Source of the DNA: Puffinus mauretanicus
Taxonomy: Eukaryota > Chordata > Aves > Procellariiformes > Procellariidae
Direction: 5' to 3'
DNA: 64,000 nt
NCBI GenBank assembly: GCA_023333565.1
Contig: JAJKFH010002183.1
Coordinates: 60,197 to 124,196, forward strand
In this document: piece by piece, positions 11,961 to 20,425 of the stretch
How the letters are laid out: every line of letters starts with the position of its first letter
Position numbering within the stretch: the stretch's first letter is position 1
Position numbers and translations under genes: made by a program
Notes under the pieces: generated by a model
Databases searched by the model: none
Told to the model about the DNA's origin: nothing
The model's input: only the letters and a program-made list of their open reading frames with translations

Positions 11961-13035
11961 GCGATGCGCCAGCCCCAGAGGAGAGGAACTGAAGCCCTAC
12001 CTCTGCCGAAAAGGCCGTGGTGATGTGAAGCAGCTCACCCTGAGCTCCACACTCCCGGGCAGTTGCTGACGGCCAGCTCTTCCTCTCCTGGGTGGCTGGG
12101 GAGACTAGAGCCTGGTGTCAGGGCTGCATGGGGAGCAGTAGGTGTCCAGAAGGGTTTTATCCTTTCCCCTGTCCTTACCCATGACTTGCTGATTGTGTTT
12201 TGGGTCTCTCTCCCTTCTTCTGAAGCTTCGGAGAGAGCTGCTGTGACAGACAGACCCTCGTGCGGGTCCTGGCACCGCTCTCTGGGGCTGGCGTTGCTGT
12301 AACTGCTCACACGGGCCAGGCTGTGCTGCCCGCTGGATTTGGGGGTGGGAGGGTGTTTTTTCCCGGTACCAGTTGGGCAGGGAATATGGATGGGATTTTG
12401 CTGTCTTCCAGGTGCTGTACTTATGGGGTCCTTCGAATCAACAGGGACTGCTACTCAGTGGTGGCAGGGCCCCAGTGTGTGTGTGATGCTCTTGCTCTCT
12501 CCTCCTTCGGCATGTTTTTGCCATGATTTCTGGTCTTCTAATGCAGGTCTTCAGCTTGCCAAAGGCGTATGAGGAAGTGTTTTGTGGTGGGTTATGTTAC
12601 GAGACAGATGGTCTTTGGGATGATCCATAGTAAGCAGGTAATTCTAGCTGCCCCAAACTTGTGCCTTTGGAGCAGTTTATTGGGCTATCTGCGTGATCTG
12701 TGGTGGGAGACGACAGTCTCGGAGGGAGGTGTCCCGGAGGGCTGTCTCTTTGCAGACAAGACAGCCTGGATGCCTGCAGCAGACTACCTGGATAAGATCC
12801 TAAATGCAGAGAAACTTCATTTCAAATTAACCCCCCTGCTGCTGGGTTCCCAGCTGCTATGGCGGATGGGTCTGGGCACAACTGGGAAAGCTGTGGGCTC
12901 ATAGCTGAATGTGGAGGCTGTCGGAGCGGTGCTCTGAACACTGAAAGCTTTGACTTGCAAAGCTCTGAGAAATGGGTCCTTTTTGCATCTCTAATCGAGC
13001 ACCCAACCACACGGTACCCTTCTGATTTTAATTTG
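11961..13035. other. No gene seen
   Basis: Mixed-composition DNA with several short frames on both strands, none resembling a known protein. No repeat family recognised. Confidence 0.45.
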
Positions 13036-13165
13036 GCTGTGCCTCAATTCCCCATCTGTACAAGAATAATTCCACCCTTCCTCGCAGGGCTGCTGTAAGG
13101 CAAATTAATGTTTGCAAACCACTCAGATACTATGATAATAAATGCTGTGAAAGCCCAGGAGAAAA
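13036..13165 (+). mobile_element. MIR-type SINE, 3' half
   Basis: Contains GTGCCTCAATTCCCCATCTG, then a GGGCTGCTGTAAGGCAAATTAATG word and a tail with CACTCAGATACTATGATAATA and AATGCTGTG. This is the order of the 3' half of MIR-type amniote SINEs in sense orientation (CCTCAGTTTCCCCATCTGTA, the GTTGTGAGGATTAATTAATG region, then the GCGCTCAGATAC tail). The copy is diverged. This family is a non-autonomous tRNA-derived SINE with an L2-like tail. Boundaries are approximate. Confidence 0.7.
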
Positions 13166-13498
13166 TTAATAGCTCATTATTTAGACCAGGACTTCAATAG
13201 CATGCCATACACAGGACACAGGGCTACATATTGAATGATGAGGATAAAGAAAAATATTGAATAGCTGCTCATTAAGAGAGCACTATCCATCTGGTGTACA
13301 AAAGGGGGCTTTTTCCTGCAGAAATAGTGGTCCATGATCATATTATTACAACATGTGTTGCGATGCATCTATGCAAGGAGACCGGACTTGGGTTATTTGT
13401 GCAGTCCAGATTCTGGCATTTTTCAAGTGCTTGACTGCAACCTGACTGCTCTTTTAACACTGGGGTTGGCTTTAATATATAGCAAAGAGATAAAAATG

Positions 13499-13512
13499 CC
13501 AGTAGATGGCAC
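13499..13512 (+). promoter_or_regulatory. CTCF-like core site
   Basis: CCAGTAGATGGCAC matches the vertebrate CTCF core CCASYAGRKGGCRS at every position. A 14-bp degenerate match is expected by chance at low frequency in 64 kb, so occupancy is unproven. Confidence 0.35.
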
Positions 13513-14849
13513 TCAAGAATATGGAGCATCATTTCCCTGTGTGTGAGACCAATAAAATGTGGTGTTGTGCACCACAAATGGCTTCCTCTGTGCAGCTCTT
13601 TATATTGGCTCTTTTTTCTACCTTTTTCGGGCCTGGAAGTTTGGTGCACAGAGCAAAGGAAAAACAAGTATGTGAAGCAGCAGATGTTAGGTGGTCTGTG
13701 CGCTCTTCTCTGATCTCAATTTTGTTTCTACCCTTTGGGTTTAAATTACTTAACAGTCTAGAAATCCTGGGCTGTGCTCTCCTCAGCTGACCCTTTTTTT
13801 TATGCTTTGCTTACAGCTTGTCTGTAAAATGAGATGAGAACTTAATTTGAAAGCTGAAGTTAATTGACCTAAATAAACTAAGAGCCTTCTGTTGGCTTTA
13901 TGGTAAAAAACCCTGCATAACCCTAGCTCTCCTCCTTAAACATATTACAGAGCAGAATGGCTTTCCTGGTGCATTTTCAGGCTGCTGCTGCTTACTAACA
14001 GCTATTTGTGGTGCAGTATTGTCTAGAGAGCCCTGTGATCAGAAAGCTGTTGTGCTCAGCGCTGATGTGCAGAGAAGGGGAGGCAGCACCGACCTGGAGC
14101 AGCTTGGTTTGACTAGGAAAGATGGACCAGGGTAGTGAATCAAAATCGGGAAAGGGTCTGGCCGCAGACCCCCTGGGCTATGTAGAAAGCAAGCCCTAGA
14201 GCTGCAGGAAGGTTTCTTCGCGTCTGCTTTGATGCTTGAGTTGGCCACAGAGCAGAGCCCTTTGCAGCCAGGTTTCCTCACTCAACCTTCGGTGTTGCAG
14301 GATTGACAAAGGCGGTTTCAAGCCCGGCTGTCAGAGAAGTGAGGGATGCCTCATGGAGGAGACCCATTGCTAGCTGGGGCAGGTGTTGGAGAAGCACCTA
14401 GTTTCCCAAATGCAGCCTAAGCCTGACCTTTAAGATTTGTGATAACCTTTCTGATCGGTGATACCACCTCCCTGCCGGGAGTGCAACCTCAGACTGCTGC
14501 CTCCTCTGCTCCTCTGCCGCCCAGCTCTCCCACCATGTCTCACCAGTATGGTGTCTGAGCTCTGCTTTGAGAAAATCAGTCCTGGTATGACTACACAACT
14601 CTACCGTGGGCAAACAGACACTCTTGTGCCAGTTTAGCCTGATTCAGGACTAGCTGAAATAGCTGAAACCAGAATGAGGAGGGCTGTGTCTGTACCTGTA
14701 TCAGTGCAGTGATTTAAAATGCTTTTTGGCTGCATTCATGCCATTTTTCTAATCCAGACAAGTCCCTGGCCTAGGCTGAAGCATGCTTTTCCAGGAACTG
14801 CAGAGAAGAGGATGAGAAGATAAAGGGCACAGCTCCTCAGAAAGCATCG
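13513..14849. other. No gene seen
   Basis: Plain sequence. A GTCTGTAAAATGAGATGAGAA word near 13820 resembles the MIR core but has no supporting flank. No gene or RNA signal. Confidence 0.45.
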
Positions 14850-15045
14850 GCTGTGGAGCTGGGCTCTGGGCACCGGACAGGGATGGGAGACCTTGGTTTC
14901 ACCTCTGAATCTGCTGGAAACCCATCATATGAGCTTGGTCAGACAGGGGTTAGCCACTTCCCTTCTCTTGCTGCAGTTTTCCTCTTGTGAAATAGTTTTG
15001 GCGACAGCCCGTTTCCTTTGTGAAAGCTATTGCAGCTCGGTGAAT
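14850..15045 (+). mobile_element. MIR-type SINE, diverged
   Basis: The order of words follows the amniote MIR sense strand: GAGCTGGGCTCTGGGCACC, GGTTTCACCTCTGAATCTG, AGCTTGGTCAGAC, CCACTTCCCTTCTCTTGCTG, CAGTTTTCCTCTTGTGAAAT, then CCTTTGTGAAAGC. These correspond to the unit's tRNA-related part, the conserved core ending at the CAGTTTCC motif, and the tail. Several small gaps and many substitutions point to an ancient insertion. Limits are approximate. Confidence 0.6.
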
Positions 15046-15215
15046 GAAATTTCCCTATTTTGCACATTCTTCAGGTGATATATTCCGGGGCGGGGGGGCA
15101 ATCAGAATGAGACAGCAAAATGAGATCAGGGATTTAGATCCCAAACACAGACCTGTTTAGGTATGACATTTCAGAAACATGTTTGTTTTCAGCAAAACCT
15201 TCAGCCAATTTGCAG
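15046..15215. other. Short spacer, no gene seen
   Basis: Includes a G-rich GGGGCGGGGGGGC run near 15088 and ends in the acceptor-like TTCAGCCAATTTGCAG. Confidence 0.4.
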
Positions 15216-15311
15216 AAGGCGGCGCGGGCGGGGGCAGCTGCCGGGCTGCTGCCTGCGGCTCTGGCGGTGGGAGCCCTCCTGCGGCAGATGCTGGACATGC
15301 CCGAGATCTTG
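15216..15311 (+). other. Exon-like CpG-rich open segment (96 bp)
   Basis: A 96-bp segment bounded by CCAATTTGCAG| on the left and ATCTTG|GTAGGT on the right, both acceptable splice sites. Its length is a multiple of three and frame 1 is fully open for 32 codons, an alanine/leucine-rich stretch ending in LLRQMLDMPEIL. The segment is much richer in CpG than its flanks. This is the most protein-like exon candidate in the window, but I do not recognise the sequence. An isolated CpG patch with fortuitous splice-like ends cannot be excluded. No matching neighbour exon was found. Confidence 0.33.
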
Positions 15312-15540
15312 GTAGGTTGGCTTGGGCGTAGGGTCAGAATGGATAAACTGATTTAAAAAAGAAGTCTATAGAGATATAGATGCGTGTCCAGGAATAACCA
15401 ATTCAACAGTGATTTCCTGCTTCAAAAGCCCTCCTTTAGTGCAACGCAATAACAGCAAATGACATTTCTTCATTGGGGGAGGTCACGTACTGTCGAAGAA
15501 TTGCCAATGCACTTCTAAGCTAGGTGGGAGAAGGGAATCA
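15312..15540. other. Short spacer, no gene seen
   Basis: Nothing recognised between the exon-like block and the CR1 cluster. Confidence 0.4.
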
Positions 15541-15560
15541 TGGACTATTGGAAGGGATCA
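15541..15560 (-). mobile_element. Detached 3' terminus of the older CR1
   Basis: Read on the minus strand, this stretch holds TCCCTTCCAATAGTCCATGA, which fits the last bases of a CR1 3' end (TCCCTTCCAAC...TTCTATGATT). It sits directly beyond the end of the younger CR1 (15561-16108). The segment from 16109 upwards breaks off just before such a terminus should follow. I infer it is the displaced tail of the older copy. Confidence 0.5.
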
Positions 15561-16108
15561 CAGAATCATAGAATAGTTTGGGTTGGAGGGGACCTTTAAA
15601 GGTGATCCAGTCCAACCCCCCTGCCATGGGCAGGGACATCTTCAATGACATCAGGTTGTTCAGAGCCCCGTCCAACCTGACCTTGAGTGTTTCCAGGGAT
15701 GGGGCATCTACTGCCTCGCTGGGCAACCTGTGCTAGGGTTTCACCACCCTCATTGTGAAAAATTTCTTCCTTATATCTAGTCTGAATCTACCCTCTTTTA
15801 GTTTAAAACCATTCCCCTTGTCTTGTCGCAACAGGCCCTGCTAAAAAGTTTGTCCCCATCATTCTTATAAGCCCCCTTTCAGTACTGAAAGGCTGCAATA
15901 AGGTCTCTCCGAAGCCTTCTCTTCTCCAGGCTGAACAACCCCAACTCTCTCAGCCTGTCCTCATAGGAGAGGTGTTCCATCCCCCTGATCATTTTCGTGG
16001 CCCTCCTCTGGACCTGCTCCAACAGGTCCATGTCTGTCTTGTACTGAGGGCTCCAGAGCTGGACGCAGAGCTGCAGGTGGGGTCTCACCAGAGCAGTGTA
16101 GAGGGGCA
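15561..16108 (-). mobile_element. CR1 LINE, 5'-truncated, nested inside an older CR1
   Basis: Minus-strand CR1 retrotransposon fragment of about 550 bp. Its 3' end (left side) has the CR1 terminal motif, seen on the + strand as AGAATCATAGAAT. It encodes the C-terminal end of ORF2. One frame reads [40 protein letters not shown] and [21 protein letters not shown] second frame, after small disruptions, reads SEAVDAPSLETLKVRLDGAL to the stop. The endonuclease and catalytic parts are absent, as usual for 5'-truncated CR1. The 6-bp word GGATCA flanks both ends (15555-15560 and 16109-16114), consistent with a target-site duplication. It is non-functional. Confidence 0.92.
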
Positions 16109-17740
16109 GGATCATCAAGTCTAACTCCAGGCTCCACACAGGACAACCTAAAAGTTAAACCATACATCTCGGAGCTTTGTACACATTCTGCTTGAACACT
16201 GACAGACTGGGGGCCGTGACCACTTCCCTGGAGAGCTTGTTACAGCTTGGCCACCCTCTCAGTGAAGAGCTTTTTCATCATAGCCAATATGAACTTCCCC
16301 TGACACAGCCTGAAGCCATTCCCTTGTGTCCTATCACCGGGCACCAGAGATAAAGATCAGCATCTCCCTCTCCACTCCCCTCATGAGGAAGTTGTAGACA
16401 GCAATGAGGTCACCCCAGAGCCTCTCTAAGCTGAAGAAGCCAAGTATCCTCAGCAGTTCCTCATAAGTCATGCCTTCTAGTCCTTTCATCATCTTTTATA
16501 TCCTCCTTATACTGCGGAGACCCAAACTGCACATAGTACTTGAGGTGAGGCCGCACCAATGCTGAGTATAGTGGGACAATCATTTCTTTCCACCAATTAG
16601 CTATACTGGGCTTAATGCACCCCAGGATACAGCTGGTCCTTTTGAGCCATATTGAGCTTCCCATCAACCAAAACCCCCAGGTCCCTTTCTGCAGGGCTGC
16701 ACTCCAGCCTCTTGTCCCTCTATCTATACGTACATCCAGGATAACACAGTCCCAGGTGCAGAATCTGGCACTTGCTCTTGTTAAATTTCATACAGCTGGT
16801 GATTGCCCAGAGCTCTAATCTATCAAGATCTCCCTGTAAGGCCTCTCTACCCTTGAGGGAATCAACTGCTCCTCCTAATTTAATATCATTGGCAAACTTA
16901 CTTAGTGTGTGTTCAACTCCTGTGCCCAGGTCATTGATAAAAACACTGAAGAGCATGGGCTCTAAAACTGAGCTTCGGAGAACACCACTATTGACTGGCC
17001 ACCAGCCAGGTGTTACCCTACTTACCACAACCCTTTGAGCCTGACCCTTCAGCCAATCGTATTGTGTACGTGTCTAGTTGTATGCTGGACATTTTGTCCA
17101 GAAGGTTATTGTGAGAGTATCAAAAGCTTTGCTAAAATCCAAACAAATCGCACCCACTGCCTCCCCTTTGTCTAATAGGTGGGTAATTTTGTTATAAAAG
17201 GATATCAAGGTAGTGTAAGGTATGACTGTCCCTTCAGGAACAGATGTTGGCTTTGTCCAATGACTGCATTGTCTTTCAGGTGTTTTTCAATAACTCCTGG
17301 AATAATCTCCATAATTTCACAAGGCACCAAAGTGAGACTGACAGGCCTATAATTACCAGGGTCGTCTTTCTTGCCCTTCTTGAAAATTGGAACATTTGCT
17401 AGCTTCCAGTTGACTGGGACCTCTCCAGGTTCCCAGGACCATTGACAGACAACTGTGAGAGGTCTCACAATAACATCAGCCAACCCTGTCAGTACCCTGG
17501 GATGAACCTCATCAGGCCCCATCGTCTTATGTGCATTCGTTTGCAGCAAACCCTGTACAAGTTCAAAGTCAACAGGGACCTTATCACTCCCCCAGTCACG
17601 ATCACCCAACCCAAGGCTCCAGATATCCCAGGGTGCATCACTGGTGTTAAAGATAGAGGTGAAGAAGGCATTAAGTGCCTTTGCTTTATCTTCATCCCTA
17701 TTTGTGAGGTGACCAACCCCGTCAAGTGATGGCCCAATGG
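16109..17740 (-). mobile_element. Older CR1 LINE fragment with decayed reverse transcriptase
   Basis: Minus-strand CR1 ORF2 remnant, about 1.6 kb, reading from 17740 down. An open stretch begins LDGVGHLTNRDEDKAKALNA and continues through KTMGPDEVHPRVL and DDPGNYRPVSLTLVP. Motif A follows near 17110-17150 (CLDFSKAFDT, aspartates intact). Then comes the 16720-17028 frame, with LFSVFINDLGTGVEHTLSKF and FANDIKLGG in place of the family's FADD box. The first catalytic aspartate there is asparagine, so the copy is dead even without its stops and frame shifts. Thumb-region words (LYSALVRPHLKY) follow at 16480-16600. The 3' UTR is broken by the younger CR1 at 16108/16109. Confidence 0.9.
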
Positions 17741-17884
17741 CTGAGGTCTGGAGAGGAAGCAAGCGCAGAGCCCCGCTGTGAGAGGGGTTGCGAGGGTGCA
17801 TTAAGCTACCCTGCCACTGAGGTCACCTCAAACCTCCAGTCTGCTCAGAGAGCTGGGCCAGGACTGGTACCTGTTGCTGCAGGG
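17741..17884. other. Short spacer, no gene seen
   Basis: GC-richer sequence next to the 5' truncation of the older CR1; nothing recognised. Confidence 0.4.
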
Positions 17885-18090
17885 AGCTGTCCCTGCAACA
17901 GTAATTAAAATAATTACAGCCCACTGTAACAGAGGGGAAATCACTGGCCGGGGAATGTCGCATGAGCTAGCAGTAGAAAACAGATGTTCCCCACCACATT
18001 TACTCTCTAAGAGAAAGTACAACAGATGCAAAACGGCATTAAAATGGTAGCAAGGCTGTAAATACAGCTTCTAATTACTGCACCAGGTAA
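17885..18090. promoter_or_regulatory. AT-rich candidate regulatory block with inverted TAATTA pair
   Basis: Contains GTAATTAAAATAATTAC (17901-17917), a 7-bp inverted repeat with a 3-bp spacer. It resembles a paired homeodomain dimer site. CTAATTACTGCACC follows near 18070. No transposon similarity. Functional status is inferred from motif arrangement only. Confidence 0.3.
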
Positions 18091-19859
18091 CGTCAATCGC
18101 AACAATCCAGGTTTCTCCCAAGGATGCTCTGCAAGCAGGTGGGATGTAAAAAGTCTTTTAAGATGGATTTGTTGGGTTTTTTCCTCCCCCTTTAGCGCAA
18201 CACATATAAGCTTGTTCACTTAGGGCAGCAGAGGAGAGCGTCACAGCCTTTCTGCCTGGTGTATCTTTGGTACGTGGTGCTGAGAATAACCAAGGAGAAG
18301 GGAACAGAGCATTAAATGCAGAGATTTGGGAATGGGGAGAGGTGGGTGGAGGAAGCTGCCTAGTACGGGAAGAGTGTGAAAGGAAGGGAAAGGAAGGAGC
18401 AGAAATGAAGAGCTACAAGAGACAGCGTGAGTGATGGGCAGAGAAAATAGCACCGAGCGGGGTGGCCCCAGCTGACTTCTTAGAAGTCACAGCATTTGCT
18501 ATGGAGAGGAGGGATTCGGGATCCTCCGGGCTCTGGCAATGCCCGAGTCACCTCGGTGGTGGTATAGTAAAGGGAAATGGATGGAAATATTCCCCCCTGG
18601 TTCTCTGCTAACCACTCTGTTCATCAATCTGATTTGGGGTTTATAACCCTGCCAACCACAGAAGCAGCTCAGCATCTCTTACACGTTCTGGGGTCCTCCC
18701 TCTTCAGTTTGGGCCATGCAAGTCTGAAGGAAGTTGGTTTGCACTTAATTTCTTTCTTCTAAAACAGGAATCACTCTTTTTTCAGAGGTGATTTGTTTTG
18801 GAGGGGGTGGGAAAGATGCATTGTGTCAGGATGGTGTCATTTTTAAGGTGCAAAGGCCTTTTCAAAGAGCTTATCTCAGCTCTTCGTGAAGCTTGTGACT
18901 GCCCAGGTCCTTGTGAGCTATAGCGCTTCCAGATCTCCTCTTGGCTCTGGGATCTGCCTTCTCACTTGGAGTCACAGCTGTTGGGTGCTTTGCAGCTCCA
19001 GATTTGACCTTTCCTGAGGCTGGGTGTTGGTTGTTAGATATTCAGCGTTGGGATCATCGTGCTGGGACCTGGGGCTTGTGAAGGGACCTGAGCCGTGGAG
19101 CCAACCTAAGACGCAGCTCGGTGTGGAATACCAGCAAGGCCATGGGATACCCTGGAAAGGAGATTTACGTCAGGTCAGCACACCAGTGTCTGCACTAACA
19201 GCCTGCCTGGACTGAGCGATCGCTCCTCTAACAGAGCTGATCGGTGATTCCTGCATTGCTTTAGCAGGTTGGGCATGTTTCATGGAAAAATACGGATTCT
19301 AAAGAGATATTTGGAGCCTGAATGTATCATGAAAGAGAGAGGAAAATGCATTTTCTTCTTTTCCTTCCTGTAATGCTTCTCCAGCTTTGTTGCTCTGTCT
19401 GCTGTTGGTGGCTGCTGGGAATAACATGCAGGCACTGGAGTGGGAACCTTCGGGATAGTCATATATTACACGCAAGTGTGAAGATCAGTGCCTGCCCAGA
19501 GTTATTGTGTATTACAGATACTTCCAAAGCCGATGCTCAGCTTCTCTTTGGGCTCCAGAGCCCACCTGAGCACTCACCTGCCCGCAGCCCTTCCTGCAAA
19601 GCTGGAGAGGCAGAAAGCGCTGGCCGACCCCTCGGGGTGTGCGGGGAAGGACGGTTGCCTTTTGGCTGCCCGGAGAGGGCAGGGGACACCCAGCCGGTAC
19701 CTGGCCGGGACACGGCGCAGGGCACGCGGTGCTGCTGCAGCCTGGCACAGCCCCACGGGAGCGGCGAGGCGCAGGGATGCGCGTGCTGCACGCACGTACT
19801 GCGAGAGCTGTCACAAAACAGAAAATCCCCCTCTACCCTCCCAATCAAATTAGGAGGAA
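18091..19859. other. No gene seen
   Basis: Plain to GC-rich. The stretch 19550-19800 is CpG-rich with overlapping frames on both strands (up to 187 codons on the + strand). The frames disagree with each other and have no domain, as expected for GC-rich non-coding DNA. Confidence 0.45.
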
Positions 19860-19990
19860 AGAGCAGCAGAAAGTGCATTAACTAATCAAACCGTGATTTC
19901 AAATTGATTATTGCAAATTGCCAACCATAACAATTCTCCTAATGGCAGTGATTTAAAAATAAAAAATAACAAAAATAGAGCCTCCATTAG
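19860..19990. promoter_or_regulatory. AT-rich block with homeodomain-type cores
   Basis: AACTAATCAAACC, AAATTGATTATTGC and CAATTCTCCTAATGG lie close together just left of a CpG-rich patch. Possibly a small enhancer; composition evidence only. Confidence 0.22.
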
Positions 19991-19999
19991 GCACGGTGC

Positions 20000-20330
20000 T
20001 AACCCGTCCTTGCTGGCAGGCGAGGGCTGCCTGCACATCGCGGCCCTCGCGCAGGGCTCTCTCCGTGGCTCGGGAGCCTTGGATGAGCCCCTAATCCGGG
20101 CGGTGCGGGAGCAGAGGCTTGGCTTGCTGGTTCTGCCCCCGTCCACCGTGGCCTGGCACGGTGCCGGCGCGGGCACGGCGAGGCCATGGCAGCCGTGCCG
20201 TGGGGAGCGCTGCCTGGCTGACGGCAGGCGTTTCTGGTACCTGGATGCGGGCAGCAGCCCTGTGCACCTTCCCAGCAGTTTCCCTGGCAACCAAGTCCTC
20301 CTGCCAGCAGCCTGCAATGTCAGAAAATAA
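20000..20330. promoter_or_regulatory. CpG-rich patch
   Basis: Around 300 bp of dense CpG sequence (for example CATCGCGGCCCTCGCGC and GCCGGCGCGGGCACGGCGAG), ending at an RFX X-box (20278-20291). Frames are open on both strands through it, including part of a 328-codon minus frame that I regard as chance. It could be an orphan CpG island or a promoter. No start or splice signal stands out. Confidence 0.3.
20278..20291 (+). promoter_or_regulatory. RFX X-box motif
   Basis: GTTTCCCTGGCAAC fits the RFX dimer site GTTNCCNNGGNAAC. It lies at the right edge of a CpG-rich patch, where RFX sites of ciliary and neural promoters are often found. The identical 14-mer recurs at 48131. Confidence 0.45.
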
Positions 20331-20353
20331 AACAAGATGACACTGCAGCTCCT

Positions 20354-20425
20354 CAAAAAAAAAAAAACCAAAAATCCCAAACCAAACCCCACCACCCCCC
20401 CCCAAAAAAAAAAACCCAACAACTT
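20354..20425 (+). repeat. A/C-rich low-complexity sequence
   Basis: Runs of A and C with no G over about 70 bp (CAAAAA, CCAAACC, poly-C and poly-A blocks). It causes phenylalanine/glycine-rich minus frames that are not genes. Confidence 0.85.

Noticed and set aside
17442..17729. + strand frame across the older CR1
   Set aside because: Antisense shadow of the reverse-transcriptase frame.
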